64,000 bases of DNA from Plasmodiophora brassicae (GCA_039704465.1 JASFAU010000014.1:806001-870000); one strand, 5' to 3'. Shown: positions 1-11,058, numbered from the stretch's first letter. Made by a program: numbers and translations. The notes: a model not told the origin generated them from the letters alone.

Positions 1-159
1 TTGGCGGGATGGGCTATGCGTGTTGCCTGGCGTGTAAGAACCCACTCGACCGGATCGGCCCGGCCGTCGAGCAACGCACGCGCCCGGCGTTCTGTTTCTC
101 CCTGTCGCATCGCACACGACGTTGGTGTCCGTTGCCCGATTTCGAACACAGCGTCCCGC

Positions 160-1613
160 TCACCTTGCAATGAGGACCTCCATCATGTTCTGGTTCGATG
201 GCGGCATCTGCCGTATGTGCACAGAGGGTGCCGCCGTGCTTGGCCTCTGCTGCGCCCGCTCCGCCATCGCCTGCCTGAACAGGCTGACAGGAGCCACCGC
301 CCTCGACGATTTCGGTCGCTTGCGCGTCTCGAGGATACGAGGCTCCCGGAAGATCCCGTCCGGCGAGAAGCTGCTGTAGACCGGGAGCAGGTCGGCACGC
401 GCGATCGCGCTTAACGTCGCCGAATCCAGGTGCCCGTCGTCCCTGTCGGCATCGTCGGCCGGCATCGACATCTCCGCCGTGTCGACGCCGTGCAGGACGG
501 CGAGCTGGTGGACAGACGGCCCCCGAACGCTGTACGCGCCGGCTAGATCCGGCGCTGGCATGCGCCCGATCGTCCCGGCCAGCTCCCGACGCTTCCGAAG
601 CGGCGCCCGCTGCGGTGCCGGCGGTGTCTCGTCGACCCAGGCCGCCTTCGGCTGAATGGTCCTGCCGCTAATCACGTCGGTGAACAGGTCGGTGCGATCC
701 CCAAAGTACACGCGTTGGCGTGCCGCCGCGTCTTTCCTGGCGCCCGCCTCCAGCCACACGTTGCCGGTCGTCTTCGCCGCCTGCCGGCGATGCTGCAGCA
801 GAGTCGATCGTGTCGGTGCTGTTGCCGACGATGCGCTAACGGGGCCCGTCGTCGGCAGGACCGAGTCCGCGTTCGCGCCAGCGTGCTGCCTCCACCCTGA
901 CTTTGTCTTCGCCTCGATGTCACGCAGCGTCTCCCGCCTCATCGCCTCTCGCTTGGCCAGACGGGATCTCAGGTCCAACGGCAACCGCGTCTCTGAGTAC
1001 CTCGGTCTGGGTTCATGCATGGGCGTGTTTCCGCTCTGCATGGCCGCCAGCACGGCCGCACCCTCGGCGCGTCGAACGCGACGCCGTTCGGCCAGCATCT
1101 GCGCCCGCGTCCTGGAACCCGTTTCGTACGTGCCGGTTCGAATCCAGCCCTGGTTGCGGTTCGCTTTGTCCACCTCGTTCATGCGATGCAACCCACCGGG
1201 CGGCAGCAACGTGATCTCGTCAGGTAGGCCGGCGCGAAGCGCGTCTTGACAGCGACGCGCTTCGTCGGCGTTAAGGCGGCCGTCCCGATCGGCATCGAAC
1301 ATGGTCGCGAACAGCAGGTCGGTGGTACCCACGACCCCGTCGCCGTCCACGTCGAACGATGGATCGGGAGCATCCGCCCGTGCCCGATCGTGGCGAAGGT
1401 TCCGGCACGATGTGTGAAGCGGCTTGGATTCCCAGGCCGGGTTCCCCGGTGCTGAACCATTGGCTTAGCGCACCACACACGAATGCAACGCGTTGGCGTA
1501 CCGTGCAGGGTGGCGACGACGCTGTCGATCGGACGGTCCTTTAATAGGGAGCCGTGAATGTCGTAACGAGGCGGGCGGTGGCCAATCTCCCGAACGACGC
1601 GCTCAGCGTCCAT
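160..1613 (-). CDS. EF-hand calcium-binding protein, two exons
   Basis: Proposed model: exons 1613-1502 and 1451-160, with a 50-nt intron that has a GTAC donor, a CTAA branch-like site and a CAG acceptor. The join keeps the frame and gives about 467 residues. Two adjacent EF-hand loops are visible near residues 70-100 (DVDGDGVVGTTDL and DADRDGRLNADEA), with Asp at loop positions 1, 3 and 5, so calcium binding is likely. The rest is basic, low in hydrophobics and ends in an Arg/Pro-rich tail. Paired EF-hands followed by a long basic, unstructured region recall flagellar and cytoskeletal EF-hand proteins of protists; that is inference. No membrane segment is seen. The specific family was not recognised. 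The ATG at 1613 is the first usable start; the upstream end of the gene was not tested further. Confidence 0.7.
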
Positions 1614-1855
1614 TACGGCCGGACGCTGTCAGATCACGACAGGATATCCCCCGCCACGCGAAGATATTCTTCCGGGTAGCAGAGGATCGATGAGATACGT
1701 TCAGGCCCTGGAGGGACCGGTAATCTCCGGCGGTGCACACAGCAGACGTAGTCGTGCCATGTGGAAGTCGCCTGAGCACGTTCCTATGCACGCGAAGACG
1801 GTTGTTAAGATTGGGACCTTCCAATGTATTCGACACTGAAGAAGGCAGACTAATA

Positions 1856-2403
1856 TTACACGATCGTGTAAGACGGCATGAAGTGACCGCTACGCGGCGA
1901 TGCCATCACCGGCATCAGCTGCAGACGCTGGAATGGATTCGAATGTGGATCCGCGTAGAACCCTGCGACGATGCCAGTCAATACATCGGGCGCGTCATCG
2001 GAAACCAGAATCCGACCATCAATGATTCCCGATGCGCGATCGAATACGATGTAATAGAACCCATCACTGCCACAGCAGCTGAGCGCCATCCACTCCACAT
2101 CACGCAACATGGGACGTACATTGTCAAGCCGCAGTCGGAGGTCAGGTTGATGAAGTTTGTTTCTAGTAGCCGCGTGTGGGTGGATCGATTGCCGACCATG
2201 CACAGTATGATCGTGCTACCTTTCCATCGCATATACAGGACACGAGAACGCGCCAGATAGTCGCTGAGTTGACGTCGTGCCTCGTGGCACTCCTCCATAG
2301 CTGCCTTGCTGCCTTTGACCATGGGCGTATTCGGGAAAGCTGCCAACCGAGCTAGCTCCTCGGTGAACGACGGGAACTTGCCCCAGTGGTCAACTGCCTC
2401 CAC
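1856..2403 (-). CDS. hypothetical protein, gene model incomplete
   Basis: Two overlapping open frames on the minus strand look like consecutive exons. The upstream one (2403 to about 2210) has an ordinary protein composition, with a stretch rich in Glu, Ala and Arg followed by a hydrophobic beta-like segment (STIILCM). The downstream one (about 2150 to 1856) has FYYIVFDRASGIIDGRI, a beta-rich pattern weakly like SMI1/KNR4-type scaffold domains. I could not find a donor/acceptor pair that joins them cleanly, so the ends are approximate. The function is unknown. Confidence 0.3.
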
Positions 2404-3217
2404 GCGGGTGATTAGGCGACGCCTAACGCCAACGTGCAGGCGGGCGTCTTACGGTCCGATTGGTACGTTGACCCCCATTTCCGCGTTGCGAACGTGGACG
2501 TGATCCCATTGACGATCTCGCCCTCCCAGTGGGTAAGGACGTGCTGTTGAGTAGTCGCTGGGACGTCCATTGCCTAATTGTAAACATCAGGCACTGATGT
2601 ATACTAGCGTTGCCTCCGGAAGCGAACCTCCATGGTACCGGAAATCTTCCCTGCACATATGTCGACATACTCGATCTCCTAGCGCAGGGCGTTAGCAGGA
2701 AGGCGGGCCTCAGAGATCGGTCGGAGCGCACACCGACCACTCGCACAGCCCAGGTCTGAGGCACCGTGTTCGACACGACCGTCTGCGTGCCGCGGAACGC
2801 CTGGCCGGGGTGCAGGTACGACAGCAGGACGCCCTGGACGCACCGCCCGCAGGCGCAGAGCGACTCACCCGCCTCTGTCGCCGCGGCGGCTCGCGATTTC
2901 CTCGGCGACGGCCCTGGCATCGTGGACGTCCGTCGCCGCTACACCCCCACCCCCTGAAATAAATAATGACGTCGCCCCGTCGTGGGAGCGCGCCACACCA
3001 CCGCCTCGCTGCGACTTACCTAAACGGTAACGCTCCACCGTCCACCGACATAAAGCTATTTCTAGGACGAGGCCATGCTGCCGCCTTTTGGACATGATCG
3101 CAGCCGGTGCTGTTCGACGGTACAGCACCCACAGGGGCCCAAACGCGGATGAACGCTGACAAATAGAATACGGCTATGCATTTACGACAGTATAAGTTAG
3201 TGGGAGGGGCGGACGGG
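2404..3217. other. gene-poor stretch, no resolved gene
   Basis: A minus-strand open frame at 2423-2920 contains a short Cys pair (CACGRC) and could be a 5' exon of the gene to its left, but no splice joins were found. A minus-strand frame at 2865-3128 is of similar quality. No RNA gene or repeat was seen. Confidence 0.3.
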
Positions 3218-5077
3218 TCATACAGGCTGGCTGCGGTTCCTGGGGATGCCCGCGAACTGCTCGGGTGTGGCGAACAGGGTGCCCGCGTTGCCGAACGTGT
3301 CGGCGTGGACGAGGTACGCGCGCCTGGCCTTCTCGTACGCGTTGATGGCTTCAAGCGCGGCGGATTCGTCCCAGGAGGCGGAGTTCTTCGCCTGGTACAT
3401 GTCCTCGAGGACGCGTTCCGCTTCGCGGAGATCCTCGTAGACAGGCAGGGCAGCAGCCATGTCGGCGGCGCGCTGTTGAATCCTTTCACAGCGCTTCACG
3501 TTGGACGCGTTGACGGCTTTGAGCTGCGCCTGAAGGCGTCGAAGATGGGTGGCGACTTCGTCATCGACCCGGTTCTCCGCCTTCGCCACATCGACGGATT
3601 TGGCCTTGCTGGGTGGCAGGAGTCCCATGAACTTCAACTCGAGGCGAACCCGTTCCTCGAAGAACGACTTGACGGGCGGGACTGTCTTCGGGGGAGGCGG
3701 GGGCGGCGGGTCCTTCGCCGAGTAAGCAGTGGGGGCAGATGCGAATTGGGGCGCTGTTGCTGCGCCGCCATTCAGGACGATCGCATCATTCGGTAGGGAG
3801 AACTGGAAGGTGCCGTTCGCGGTGGCACCGGCAGCGCTGGCAAACGCCGCCGCCGTGGCCGCCGTCGTCCCTGCCGTCTTCCTCAGTGGGAACACAGCTG
3901 CAATGCATCGTTGCGCCAGCGCATGCTGCTGGAACCCCTTCGGTGGCTTTAGGCGCTTGTCTACCTCAATGATCTGCTTCCGCACGTTCGTGTCAGCAAT
4001 TGCCATCGCGTCTGATTTAGGCCTGAACCGCCTGGTGATCGCCTGATAGCTCTTCTTCTTTTTCTTGTTCGCTAGACGAACCTCGTCCAATTCCTTCCAC
4101 TCCTCGGGATAATGCCTCCCAAGGGGCGGGACTTCGAACAGTTCCGGGTCAACCTGTGCGAACGTTAGCGGGTTACGGGGCCACGTTGCGGCTTGGGCAA
4201 CCGACCTTCGGTCGTATCAGCTGCAGGTCGTCATCGGTAGGGAAGCGGAAGTAGTCAGCGGTAGAGGTCCACAGGGAGTCAGGCGGTTTGACAGTCGATT
4301 CCTTGCTATCTTCCCCGGCACCAGAGCGTTTCTTTTTCTTCCTGAACACGTATAGAGCCGTTCATACATGATAAAGGAGGTCGTGCAGACTCCGACAGTT
4401 TACCGCTTGCGGTCTCGTTCGCGCTCGCGATCCCGTCGTCTCTTCTCATCGCGTTTCCGTTTCTGATCTGCAGCCCCCATGAATCAGGAATGGTACCGAG
4501 CACAGCAACGCCCGAAGCGAACGTACTCTCTTCAAAGGATCGTCTGCTGCTCTGATCGGCCGCTGCTGAACCAACGTCGTCAGCAGCGCAGTGGATGGGG
4601 GCGGAACCGATTACCCACCTGCGAGGGCCTCCTCGTTTGACACAATCTCCGTGTTCCTTAGGACATCCATCCATTCCGCGTATCCTTTCTCTGCAGCATT
4701 CTGTTAGTCCACTGGCAAATCAGCACTGTTTGGAAATGCGAACCGAGTTGCAAAGGAGAGTTGGTCGCGTTCGCGACGTCGACCAGGTGCTTGTGCAGTT
4801 TGACGGCTCTGGCGCGTGCATACCGCTGCAGACCAGTCAGCTCCTTCATGGCCAGCTTGAGCTGGTCGATGGAGAACGACGGCGCCGCTGCATCCCACAT
4901 GCGTTCCAGGTCGGGAACGGGGAACGCCTGGCACAGGCTCGCCAGCGTCGTCGCCGCCGACGGCATCGGCACGGGCGCCGCCGACGATGCCGCCCCGATC
5001 GACACGACGTCCATGTCGGCGTCGTCCATCGACACGTCCTGGTCGTCGGCGACGACGACATCGTCCGACTCGGCCAT
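3218..5077 (-). CDS. transcriptional adapter 3 (Ada3/Ngg1), SAGA subunit
   Basis: Ada3 is a non-catalytic subunit of the SAGA/ATAC histone-acetyltransferase module; it bridges Ada2 and Gcn5 in the nucleus. Last exons by splice signals: 4473-4404, 4341-4206 and 4153-3218, with introns of 62 and 52 nt. The first part (5077 to about 4628) has one unresolved intron near 4700. Family signatures in order: an acidic N-terminus; the helix SFSIDQLKLAMKELTGLQRY; a Lys/Arg-rich stretch; PPDSLWTSTADYF; VPPLGRHYPEEW, matching the PPLGxHY motif of animal TADA3; then RVRLELKFMGLLPP and DDEVATHLRRLQAQLKAV, which match the conserved C-terminal block. A basic poly-Lys segment may act as a nuclear signal. Length, about 500 residues, fits the family. 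An apparent separate small gene upstream (MAESDD...) is best read as the Ada3 5' exon, because the phases match at the acceptor near 4473. Confidence 0.82.
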
Positions 5078-5341
5078 CTCGACGCCGCCAAGCTGCAGCC
5101 CCACGGAGTCCCGACGCCGCCGCCCTTCACAAACGATCCCCCCGCCGGACGACACAAACCCGGCGGCGGTACCTCGCTGGCCCATCACCTGCAGCCACCT
5201 GCGAAGCAGCTGTGCCAGGAATAGTCCAGCGGGTTGCCAGATGAACGGGATTAGACAGGGGCCGGCCAGCTCGGCCACGGCGCCAAGGGGACTTGATTGG
5301 CCGCACACGGCAGTTGCGCGTTCATGCGGTGACCCGTTGCC

Positions 5342-8300
5342 ATGTTGCCTGGTGCTGTCCATCACGTCATACGCCGGCAACGGGTGCCGCCCAGGTTGCT
5401 CGGTGGCGTTGCTGCCCTTGCGCCATCTGTTGCGCCATCTGTTGCGCCGGGCGATGAGCGCGCGTCTCTGTCGAGCGCCGTCCGCATCATCAGACGGGGC
5501 GAGGACGCCGATCGCGTGTGGGCCGCGTTCCACGGCGTGCTCGACGCGAAACCCGATCGTCGGTTCGTCCAGGCGATGCTGGCGTACTGTGCGGAGCGCA
5601 TGCCGGCCAAGGCTCGCGATGTTCTGGACGAGGCCATTCATCGTGGTGTCTGCATCGCTGACGACGCTCTGTTCTGCACGTTTCTGAAAGCGTGCAGTCG
5701 CACGAAGCCAATCGCGTTTCGAGACGCGCTTGAGTTCTACAAGAAGTACGGGCCGCGATCGCACAACGTCATCTTCGGCGTCGGCAACGTTTGCAGGCTG
5801 GCAGGCCATCCCCAGCTAGCTCTTGAACTGATCCAGGACGGCATCGACCAGAACGTGGAGTTCAGCGAAGCGCTCGTATCGTTGTTCGCTGTGATCTGCG
5901 CCGAATCGCATTGCCAGCTGGCGGCCGACATGGCCGAACTCCTGCTGGAACGCGTTCGGGCGCATCGCATCGCATCGCATCGCAACCCTCAGCTGTACGC
6001 GAACTTCGCCAAAGCGTTGCTGTCGCAGAATCGTTTCGACGCTGCCGTTCGCATCCTGTCGCTGCTGGACTGTATCGGGATGCAGCCGTCCGAACAACTC
6101 GGCACGCTTCTGCTGTCGTCGCTCGCCAAGGCGGATCGCGCTGACCTGGCCCTGGATGTCTTCGACGTGATGGCTCGTCGGGCGATTCGCGTGCCAGCAC
6201 CCGCGTTCGGCCTGCTTGTATCGGCGTGTGCCCGACAATCCGATCTGGCATCTGTGCAGATGCTATTACGATATGCTCAGGAACGCTCTGCCGATCTTCT
6301 GAACGACACTGTTCTATGCCGGTTCGTGTCCGCCTTCGGTTCCCGTTCGGATGTGCATCGGGTGCGCCTCATGGAATTCTACGCGAACCTCAAGGGCCTC
6401 ATGAGCAAGTCGTTTGTGCTCACGTCGTTCGTTTCCGCCTATGGCCAATGTTCCCTCTCGACGTCTGTCGCTGCGTTGGAACGTGTCGCGCGCGACAATG
6501 ACCTTCTGCAGCAAGATGTCGTGGTCGCCGCGTTCATTGAAGCGTACGGCGGCTGTTGCGATATCGAGGCCGCGCAGCGAATCTTTCAGGAGCGATGCTC
6601 CACCAAGCCAACGCCTGACATGGCGACGTTTGCGGCTGCCATTACATTGTACGCCCGCCATGGTATGCCGCTGGACGCTCTGACATTGTTCGATCGACTG
6701 GAGTCCGGCAATCGGAAGCCGCCCAGCGAAGTGTACCCGGCCGTCCTTAGTGCCTGTGTGACGCTGAACGATCCCGCCCGTGCTACGCGCGTGTTCCAGT
6801 TGATCGTCGATGGTGATCACATCCAAATACCGAGGGATGTGCTGCAAAGTTTCGTGTCCTTATGTGGTCGCTGCTCCGATTTAAGGGCCCTGTCCGCTGC
6901 CCACCGTTACGTCGCAGGATGTTCGTCACTCAAGGATGATGACGATCTTACAAATGCGTTTGTCCTGGCGTTTGACCAATGCGGGCGACTGGACATTGCG
7001 AAGGACATCTTGCTGACGTCTTCGTCGTTTCGGACGTTGACCCTTCCGACCATGGTGCGGATATTCGCTCGACATCAGCACGTGGATGAAATGGTGTCAT
7101 CGTTCGAGTCGATGGTGGCAAGCGGGGCGGATGCCAGTGACGACCTGCGTGCGCTTGTGTGCAGAGGCCTGGCAAACGCGGACCGTATTCCAATGGCTTT
7201 GGAACTCGTTCGCGGCATGGCACACGTCGGCAACGCTGTTGTCGTCGATCTGGTGTCGGCTTGCGGTCGCTGCGTACATCTGTCGGATCTCTCGCTTCTG
7301 TATCGGTATGCGAACGAAAAGGACTGGATTCTAAACAATGCTGTGGGTGGCGCGTTCATTCAGGCGTATTCGCTCTGCGGCCGTGTTGATATTGCCGAAC
7401 AAGTCTTTCGCGATCTGGTGACCTACTCGCTTGACGCGTACACTGCAATGATTGCTGCCTATGGCCACCATGGCCTCGTACCAGAAGCATTGGCGATGCT
7501 GGACCAGCTGGTGTACGCCGGCCTAGAGCCCTCAGCGGAGATCCTGGCAGGTCTTCTGGCCGCTTGCGAGCACGCCGGCGATCTGTTTCGCGCCAACGAC
7601 ATTGTTTTCGAGTTCAACAATTCCTGGGGCATTCCTGTCGGCGTCACTCACACGAACCATCTACTGTCCCTTCATGGGCGTCTGAGTGGCCCTCTGGAAG
7701 CCATGACAATGGCGACGTCGCTGCCCGGTGCTACTGCCGACATGTGGATGGCCGTCCTGACTGCTGCCCGTACACATAATGACATCGACCATGCCGAATC
7801 TGCCTTTAACCGCCTTGTTTCGATGCCCGACGCCGCCACCTGTCACCTTTGTCGCGCCTTCGAAGTGATGTCGGATGTCTACGCGCGAAACGGTCGGCCT
7901 GACGATGTGAGCCGTCTCCGGGACGGGATGAAGAGCAGAGGCATTCCGGATTCGCCTGGACGAACGAAAGTCAGTCTGCCGGACGGTACTGTGGAATTCC
8001 TGGCGGACGACGCGAGGTACTACACGGATCCGGGTCTGCGCCATGACATGACTCGCCTGATCAACGACCTCACTGACAACGGGTACTCGCCGGACACATC
8101 GGTCATCAGACGTGCGACTGTGTCACAAGAGGAAGCGCGGCAGGCGGTGTGCTTGCACAGTGAAAAGCTTGCAATTGCATACGCTCTCAAGCATTCGTCG
8201 CGATCCGGCGTACCCGTTTGCGCGGCCAGCGACCTGCTCGTCTGTACGGATTGCCACGACGCCGCCAAGTTTGCCTCGAGCATCACCGGCCGCAGTATCT

Positions 8301-8368
8301 ACATTCGTGACACCAGCCGTCATCATCATTTCCACAACGGTAAATGCTCGTGCGGTGACCATTGGTAA
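5342..8368 (+). CDS. PPR protein with C-terminal DYW deaminase (C-to-U RNA editing)
   Basis: A single uninterrupted exon encodes 1008 residues. About 25 degenerate 31-36-residue pentatricopeptide units fill residues 50-850, with typical L/S-type phrases such as FVSAYGQCS, AFIQAYSLCGRVDIAEQVF and AMIAAYGHHGLVPEALAM. The end is an E/DYW region: a PG-box-like segment (DSPGRTKVSLPDG), then HSEKLAIAYAL, the cytidine deaminase zinc ligands H-S-E and C-T-D-C-H, a His cluster (SRHHHFHNGKC) and the terminal tetrapeptide GDHW in place of the usual GDYW. DYW proteins bind one RNA site and deaminate a C to U in mitochondria or plastids. The N-terminus is rich in Arg/Ala and lacks acidic residues up to about residue 38, as in mitochondrial presequences. 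The ATG at 5342 was chosen because it opens this presequence-like stretch. Confidence 0.95.
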   Translation: MLPGAVHHVIRRQRVPPRLLGGVAALAPSVAPSVAPGDERASLSSAVRIIRRGEDADRVWAAFHGVLDAKPDRRFVQAMLAYCAERMPAKARDVLDEAIHRGVCIADDALFCTFLKACSRTKPIAFRDALEFYKKYGPRSHNVIFGVGNVCRLAGHPQLALELIQDGIDQNVEFSEALVSLFAVICAESHCQLAADMAELLLERVRAHRIASHRNPQLYANFAKALLSQNRFDAAVRILSLLDCIGMQPSEQLGTLLLSSLAKADRADLALDVFDVMARRAIRVPAPAFGLLVSACARQSDLASVQMLLRYAQERSADLLNDTVLCRFVSAFGSRSDVHRVRLMEFYANLKGLMSKSFVLTSFVSAYGQCSLSTSVAALERVARDNDLLQQDVVVAAFIEAYGGCCDIEAAQRIFQERCSTKPTPDMATFAAAITLYARHGMPLDALTLFDRLESGNRKPPSEVYPAVLSACVTLNDPARATRVFQLIVDGDHIQIPRDVLQSFVSLCGRCSDLRALSAAHRYVAGCSSLKDDDDLTNAFVLAFDQCGRLDIAKDILLTSSSFRTLTLPTMVRIFARHQHVDEMVSSFESMVASGADASDDLRALVCRGLANADRIPMALELVRGMAHVGNAVVVDLVSACGRCVHLSDLSLLYRYANEKDWILNNAVGGAFIQAYSLCGRVDIAEQVFRDLVTYSLDAYTAMIAAYGHHGLVPEALAMLDQLVYAGLEPSAEILAGLLAACEHAGDLFRANDIVFEFNNSWGIPVGVTHTNHLLSLHGRLSGPLEAMTMATSLPGATADMWMAVLTAARTHNDIDHAESAFNRLVSMPDAATCHLCRAFEVMSDVYARNGRPDDVSRLRDGMKSRGIPDSPGRTKVSLPDGTVEFLADDARYYTDPGLRHDMTRLINDLTDNGYSPDTSVIRRATVSQEEARQAVCLHSEKLAIAYALKHSSRSGVPVCAASDLLVCTDCHDAAKFASSITGRSIYIRDTSRHHHFHNGKCSCGDHW

Positions 8369-8877
8369 CGACGCGGGCGGAAGTACCAACGTTAGAGATG
8401 ATTAAAGTTAACGTAACGTCACATATTTGGGAATCAGAAGCCAGGTCGGTTTCGGATTGGACGAGCCCCTGGACTCGTAACCTGTCAACCATCACCGGAT
8501 TATCAATCATTCCTGGACGGAGGGACTTGTAGGGTTCAGCGGTTGAAACAACTCGCGTTCGTCCTGTACGTACTGGAGCCCTTACGTTCACCTGGCCACG
8601 ACTGCAGCAACGGCACGAGCTCACCGAACCACCTGACGTGTTCGACATGGGCTGACGGGAGGCGACTGCTGGCCCCGGGATGGCCGAAAATAGGTAATCA
8701 ATCCGCCCGGAAGAAATCAAACGGCGAGCGAAGCGACCAGGCCCAGCCAGAGGTCTCGAACGGTTGCTATGAATAGAAAGTCCGTCAGTGGCTGCACGGA
8801 ACGTCGCAGAACGTCGCAGCCGCCGCTATTTCTAGCGTCGCCGCGGCCCAACGCAGTCATTTCGCGATTGCGCGGCG
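8369..8877. other. intergenic, nothing recognised
   Basis: About 500 bases between two plus-strand genes. It presumably holds the 3' UTR of the PPR gene and the promoter of the ankyrin/CCCH gene. No tRNA, repeat or convincing exon was seen. Confidence 0.5.
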
Positions 8878-11028
8878 ATGTCGAGACTGACGACGTCGTA
8901 TTTGCTGGCGGTGCTGGCGTGTTCGTTCGTGTGCTCATGCTGTGATCTGGAGGATGCGTTGACGGGGGCGCTGATCCGGGCAGCCTTTGATGGCGACATG
9001 AAGGAGATGACCCGCATTCTCAATAATGGGGCACGTGCAGACGGCAAGAATAACGAGGCTCTGATCATTGCTTGCACGCGAGGGAACGTTGATGCGGTCA
9101 AGTTGCTTCATCAGCGTGGCGCTGACATACAAGCTCGCGGATTTGAGTGTCTGGTCCGAGCGGCAAGCACACCATCCCTCGACCTTGTCAAGTACCTCGT
9201 CGATGATTTACGGGCGCCTGTCAGAACCCAGAAGGACGGGCCGCTCGTTGCCGCCGTTGCCAACGATCGCCGTCAAATCGTCGAGTACCTTCTTAAGAAT
9301 GGTGGAGACCCGAACGCACGTGATGGGTTACCCTTGGCGACCGCGTGCGCGCTCCATTTGAACTCTGTAGCGAAGGCGCTGGTGCAGCGTGGTGGTGTCC
9401 CGACCGAATCGGTCGTGATTCTGGGTGTCAAGGAAAACGACGCAGACTTGGTTGGACAGGCGCTTCAGGGCGGCGTGTCTGGGGCCGCCCTACGTGGAAC
9501 AGGCATAGTTGCCGCGGTCCAGATGGGGTTTCATACCATCGGGGATATGCTCATCGACAATGTAGTAACGACCGACGCCTGGGGAGACCCGGAATTCCTG
9601 GACAACATCCGAAACCTGCACAGCGTGGACATCCTGACCCGATTCCTGAAACACGACAAAGTTTCCCGGGAGAGTGTAATCCGGTCCCTGGAATGGGCTG
9701 TGTCCAAGGAAGACCCCGAGTTGGTTCGTGCGATCTTGGCGAATGTCAACGACAAGATTCGGTACGATGTCGCACGCCAGGTCGTATTCTCCAAAAACGA
9801 CAACGTGTTGCGCGGGGTCACCGTCAATGGCGTGCGCGAGGTTCTATACCAGTACCTCATGATGTCGATTGCCACTAGAGCCTTCGCAAGCGACAATATG
9901 ACTGACGTCATCGCCGCAGCGGCCGTATTCGGATCACGGCAAACGTCACCTGAGCAGGTGCTGACAACGGTGAAGAACGCTATCGGTCCTACGTTGAGCA
10001 ATCGCGACAATATCCGTGAGATGCTGACCAAGCTGAGGGATCGCAAAGTAGCTGAGGCGGCGGCCGGACACCCAGCTCCCAGCCCTGCTCAACCACCGTC
10101 ACATGCCGTGAACATGCAGGCGCCCAGTCCTATTGTATCGCCGACACCTGTTCCGAATGATCTCACGCCGACAGTGACCCCAGAATCCAGTGGTGGACCA
10201 CCGTCACCAATGTCCTGGGAGCCCTCCTCACCTGCGGATGTGAACCGACCCCAACGCGCTGGACCATTGCCATCTGCGGCGATGATCCGGGAGATGGTAG
10301 CGTCGACGTCGGGCAGTGGACCTGACTGGCAAGCCCCGACAAGCCGTGATCGCGCGCCGACCCCAGAACCGCTGGGCGCCGACCATCCGCACAGACGGGC
10401 CTGGCGGTTCCATCCATATGATCAGTCCGGCGCGGGTCGACCAGGCAGATCCCGTCCTGGTGGGTACAGCTCCTTCTACAAGACCAGGCCCTGCCGTTAT
10501 GGGTTTGGAAAGCCCGAATTGTGTCCGTTTAATGACAAATGCATTTTCGCTCACAGCGAACGCGAACTGAGGCAGCTGTCAGCCTGGCCATCCCGTTCTG
10601 AAGATCATCGAGGCGGAGAGCAAGGAGGAGATCATGGATCTTGGAGTTCATCCTCGCAGGACCGCAGTCGTGGCAGATGGCGCGAGAGGTCACCCAGCAG
10701 GACGACGTCGTATGATCAGTCGAGCGAGTCGCGGACGTCGTCGTATGATCGGCCGAGCGAGTCGCGGGCGTCTTCTTATGATTGGTCGAGCGAGTCGCGG
10801 ACGTCATCGTATGACCGGTCGAGCGAATCGCGGACGTCTTCGTATGATTGGTCGAGCGAGCCGCGGATGTCGTCGCCTGGCCGCCGAGATGAACGCGAGT
10901 ACGTATCGCACCGATACAGTCGACATGGAGACAGCAGTGACGAATCTGGTTACGCTGGCGGCCATCGCCATACCTGGCGCGATAGTCCATCTCGGTACTC
11001 AACACCGCGCGGACACAACCGTCGGTGA
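8878..11028 (+). CDS. ankyrin-repeat protein with a single CCCH zinc finger
   Basis: One exon of 716 residues. Residues 1-22 look like a cleavable signal peptide (SYLLAVLACSFVCSC). About 5-6 ankyrin repeats follow at residues 30-200 (for example NEALIIACTRGNVDAVKLL and VAAVANDRRQIVEYLL), then a helical region to about residue 390. A Pro/Ser-rich linker leads to one CCCH finger near residues 530-560: it starts with YKTRPC, as tristetraprolin-type fingers do, and has spacing C-x9-C-x5-C-x3-H. The tail is Arg/Ser-rich with five 11-residue repeats of the SSYDxSSESRT type. Ankyrin plus CCCH proteins elsewhere bind RNA in the cytoplasm or nucleus, so a secretory signal on this one is odd; the hydrophobic start may be a membrane anchor or the true start may lie downstream. 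Confidence 0.85.
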   Translation: MSRLTTSYLLAVLACSFVCSCCDLEDALTGALIRAAFDGDMKEMTRILNNGARADGKNNEALIIACTRGNVDAVKLLHQRGADIQARGFECLVRAASTPSLDLVKYLVDDLRAPVRTQKDGPLVAAVANDRRQIVEYLLKNGGDPNARDGLPLATACALHLNSVAKALVQRGGVPTESVVILGVKENDADLVGQALQGGVSGAALRGTGIVAAVQMGFHTIGDMLIDNVVTTDAWGDPEFLDNIRNLHSVDILTRFLKHDKVSRESVIRSLEWAVSKEDPELVRAILANVNDKIRYDVARQVVFSKNDNVLRGVTVNGVREVLYQYLMMSIATRAFASDNMTDVIAAAAVFGSRQTSPEQVLTTVKNAIGPTLSNRDNIREMLTKLRDRKVAEAAAGHPAPSPAQPPSHAVNMQAPSPIVSPTPVPNDLTPTVTPESSGGPPSPMSWEPSSPADVNRPQRAGPLPSAAMIREMVASTSGSGPDWQAPTSRDRAPTPEPLGADHPHRRAWRFHPYDQSGAGRPGRSRPGGYSSFYKTRPCRYGFGKPELCPFNDKCIFAHSERELRQLSAWPSRSEDHRGGEQGGDHGSWSSSSQDRSRGRWRERSPSRTTSYDQSSESRTSSYDRPSESRASSYDWSSESRTSSYDRSSESRTSSYDWSSEPRMSSPGRRDEREYVSHRYSRHGDSSDESGYAGGHRHTWRDSPSRYSTPRGHNRR
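10705..10869 (+). repeat. 33-bp coding minisatellite, five units
   Basis: Five head-to-tail 33-bp units encode the SSYDxSSESRT repeats of the ankyrin/CCCH protein. Unit length is a multiple of three, so copy-number changes keep the frame. Differences between units fall mostly at the residue after Asp (Gln, Arg, Trp). Confidence 0.9.
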
Positions 11029-11058
11029 ACCACGTGATCCCTTGTGTCCTCAGGGGCC

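Noticed and set aside
1120..1160. tRNA-like B box (GGTTCGAATCC)
   Set aside because: No acceptor or anticodon stem can be formed and the site lies inside the EF-hand coding frame.
5411..5445. Short tandem repeats in the PPR 5' region and GCATC runs at 5965-5983
   Set aside because: Only two or three short units, inside coding sequence; no sign of a regulatory or mobile element.
4658..5809. 383-residue minus-strand open frame treated as a separate gene
   Set aside because: Its upstream part overlaps the PPR gene in antisense; the useful part (from 5077) joins in phase to the Ada3 exons.
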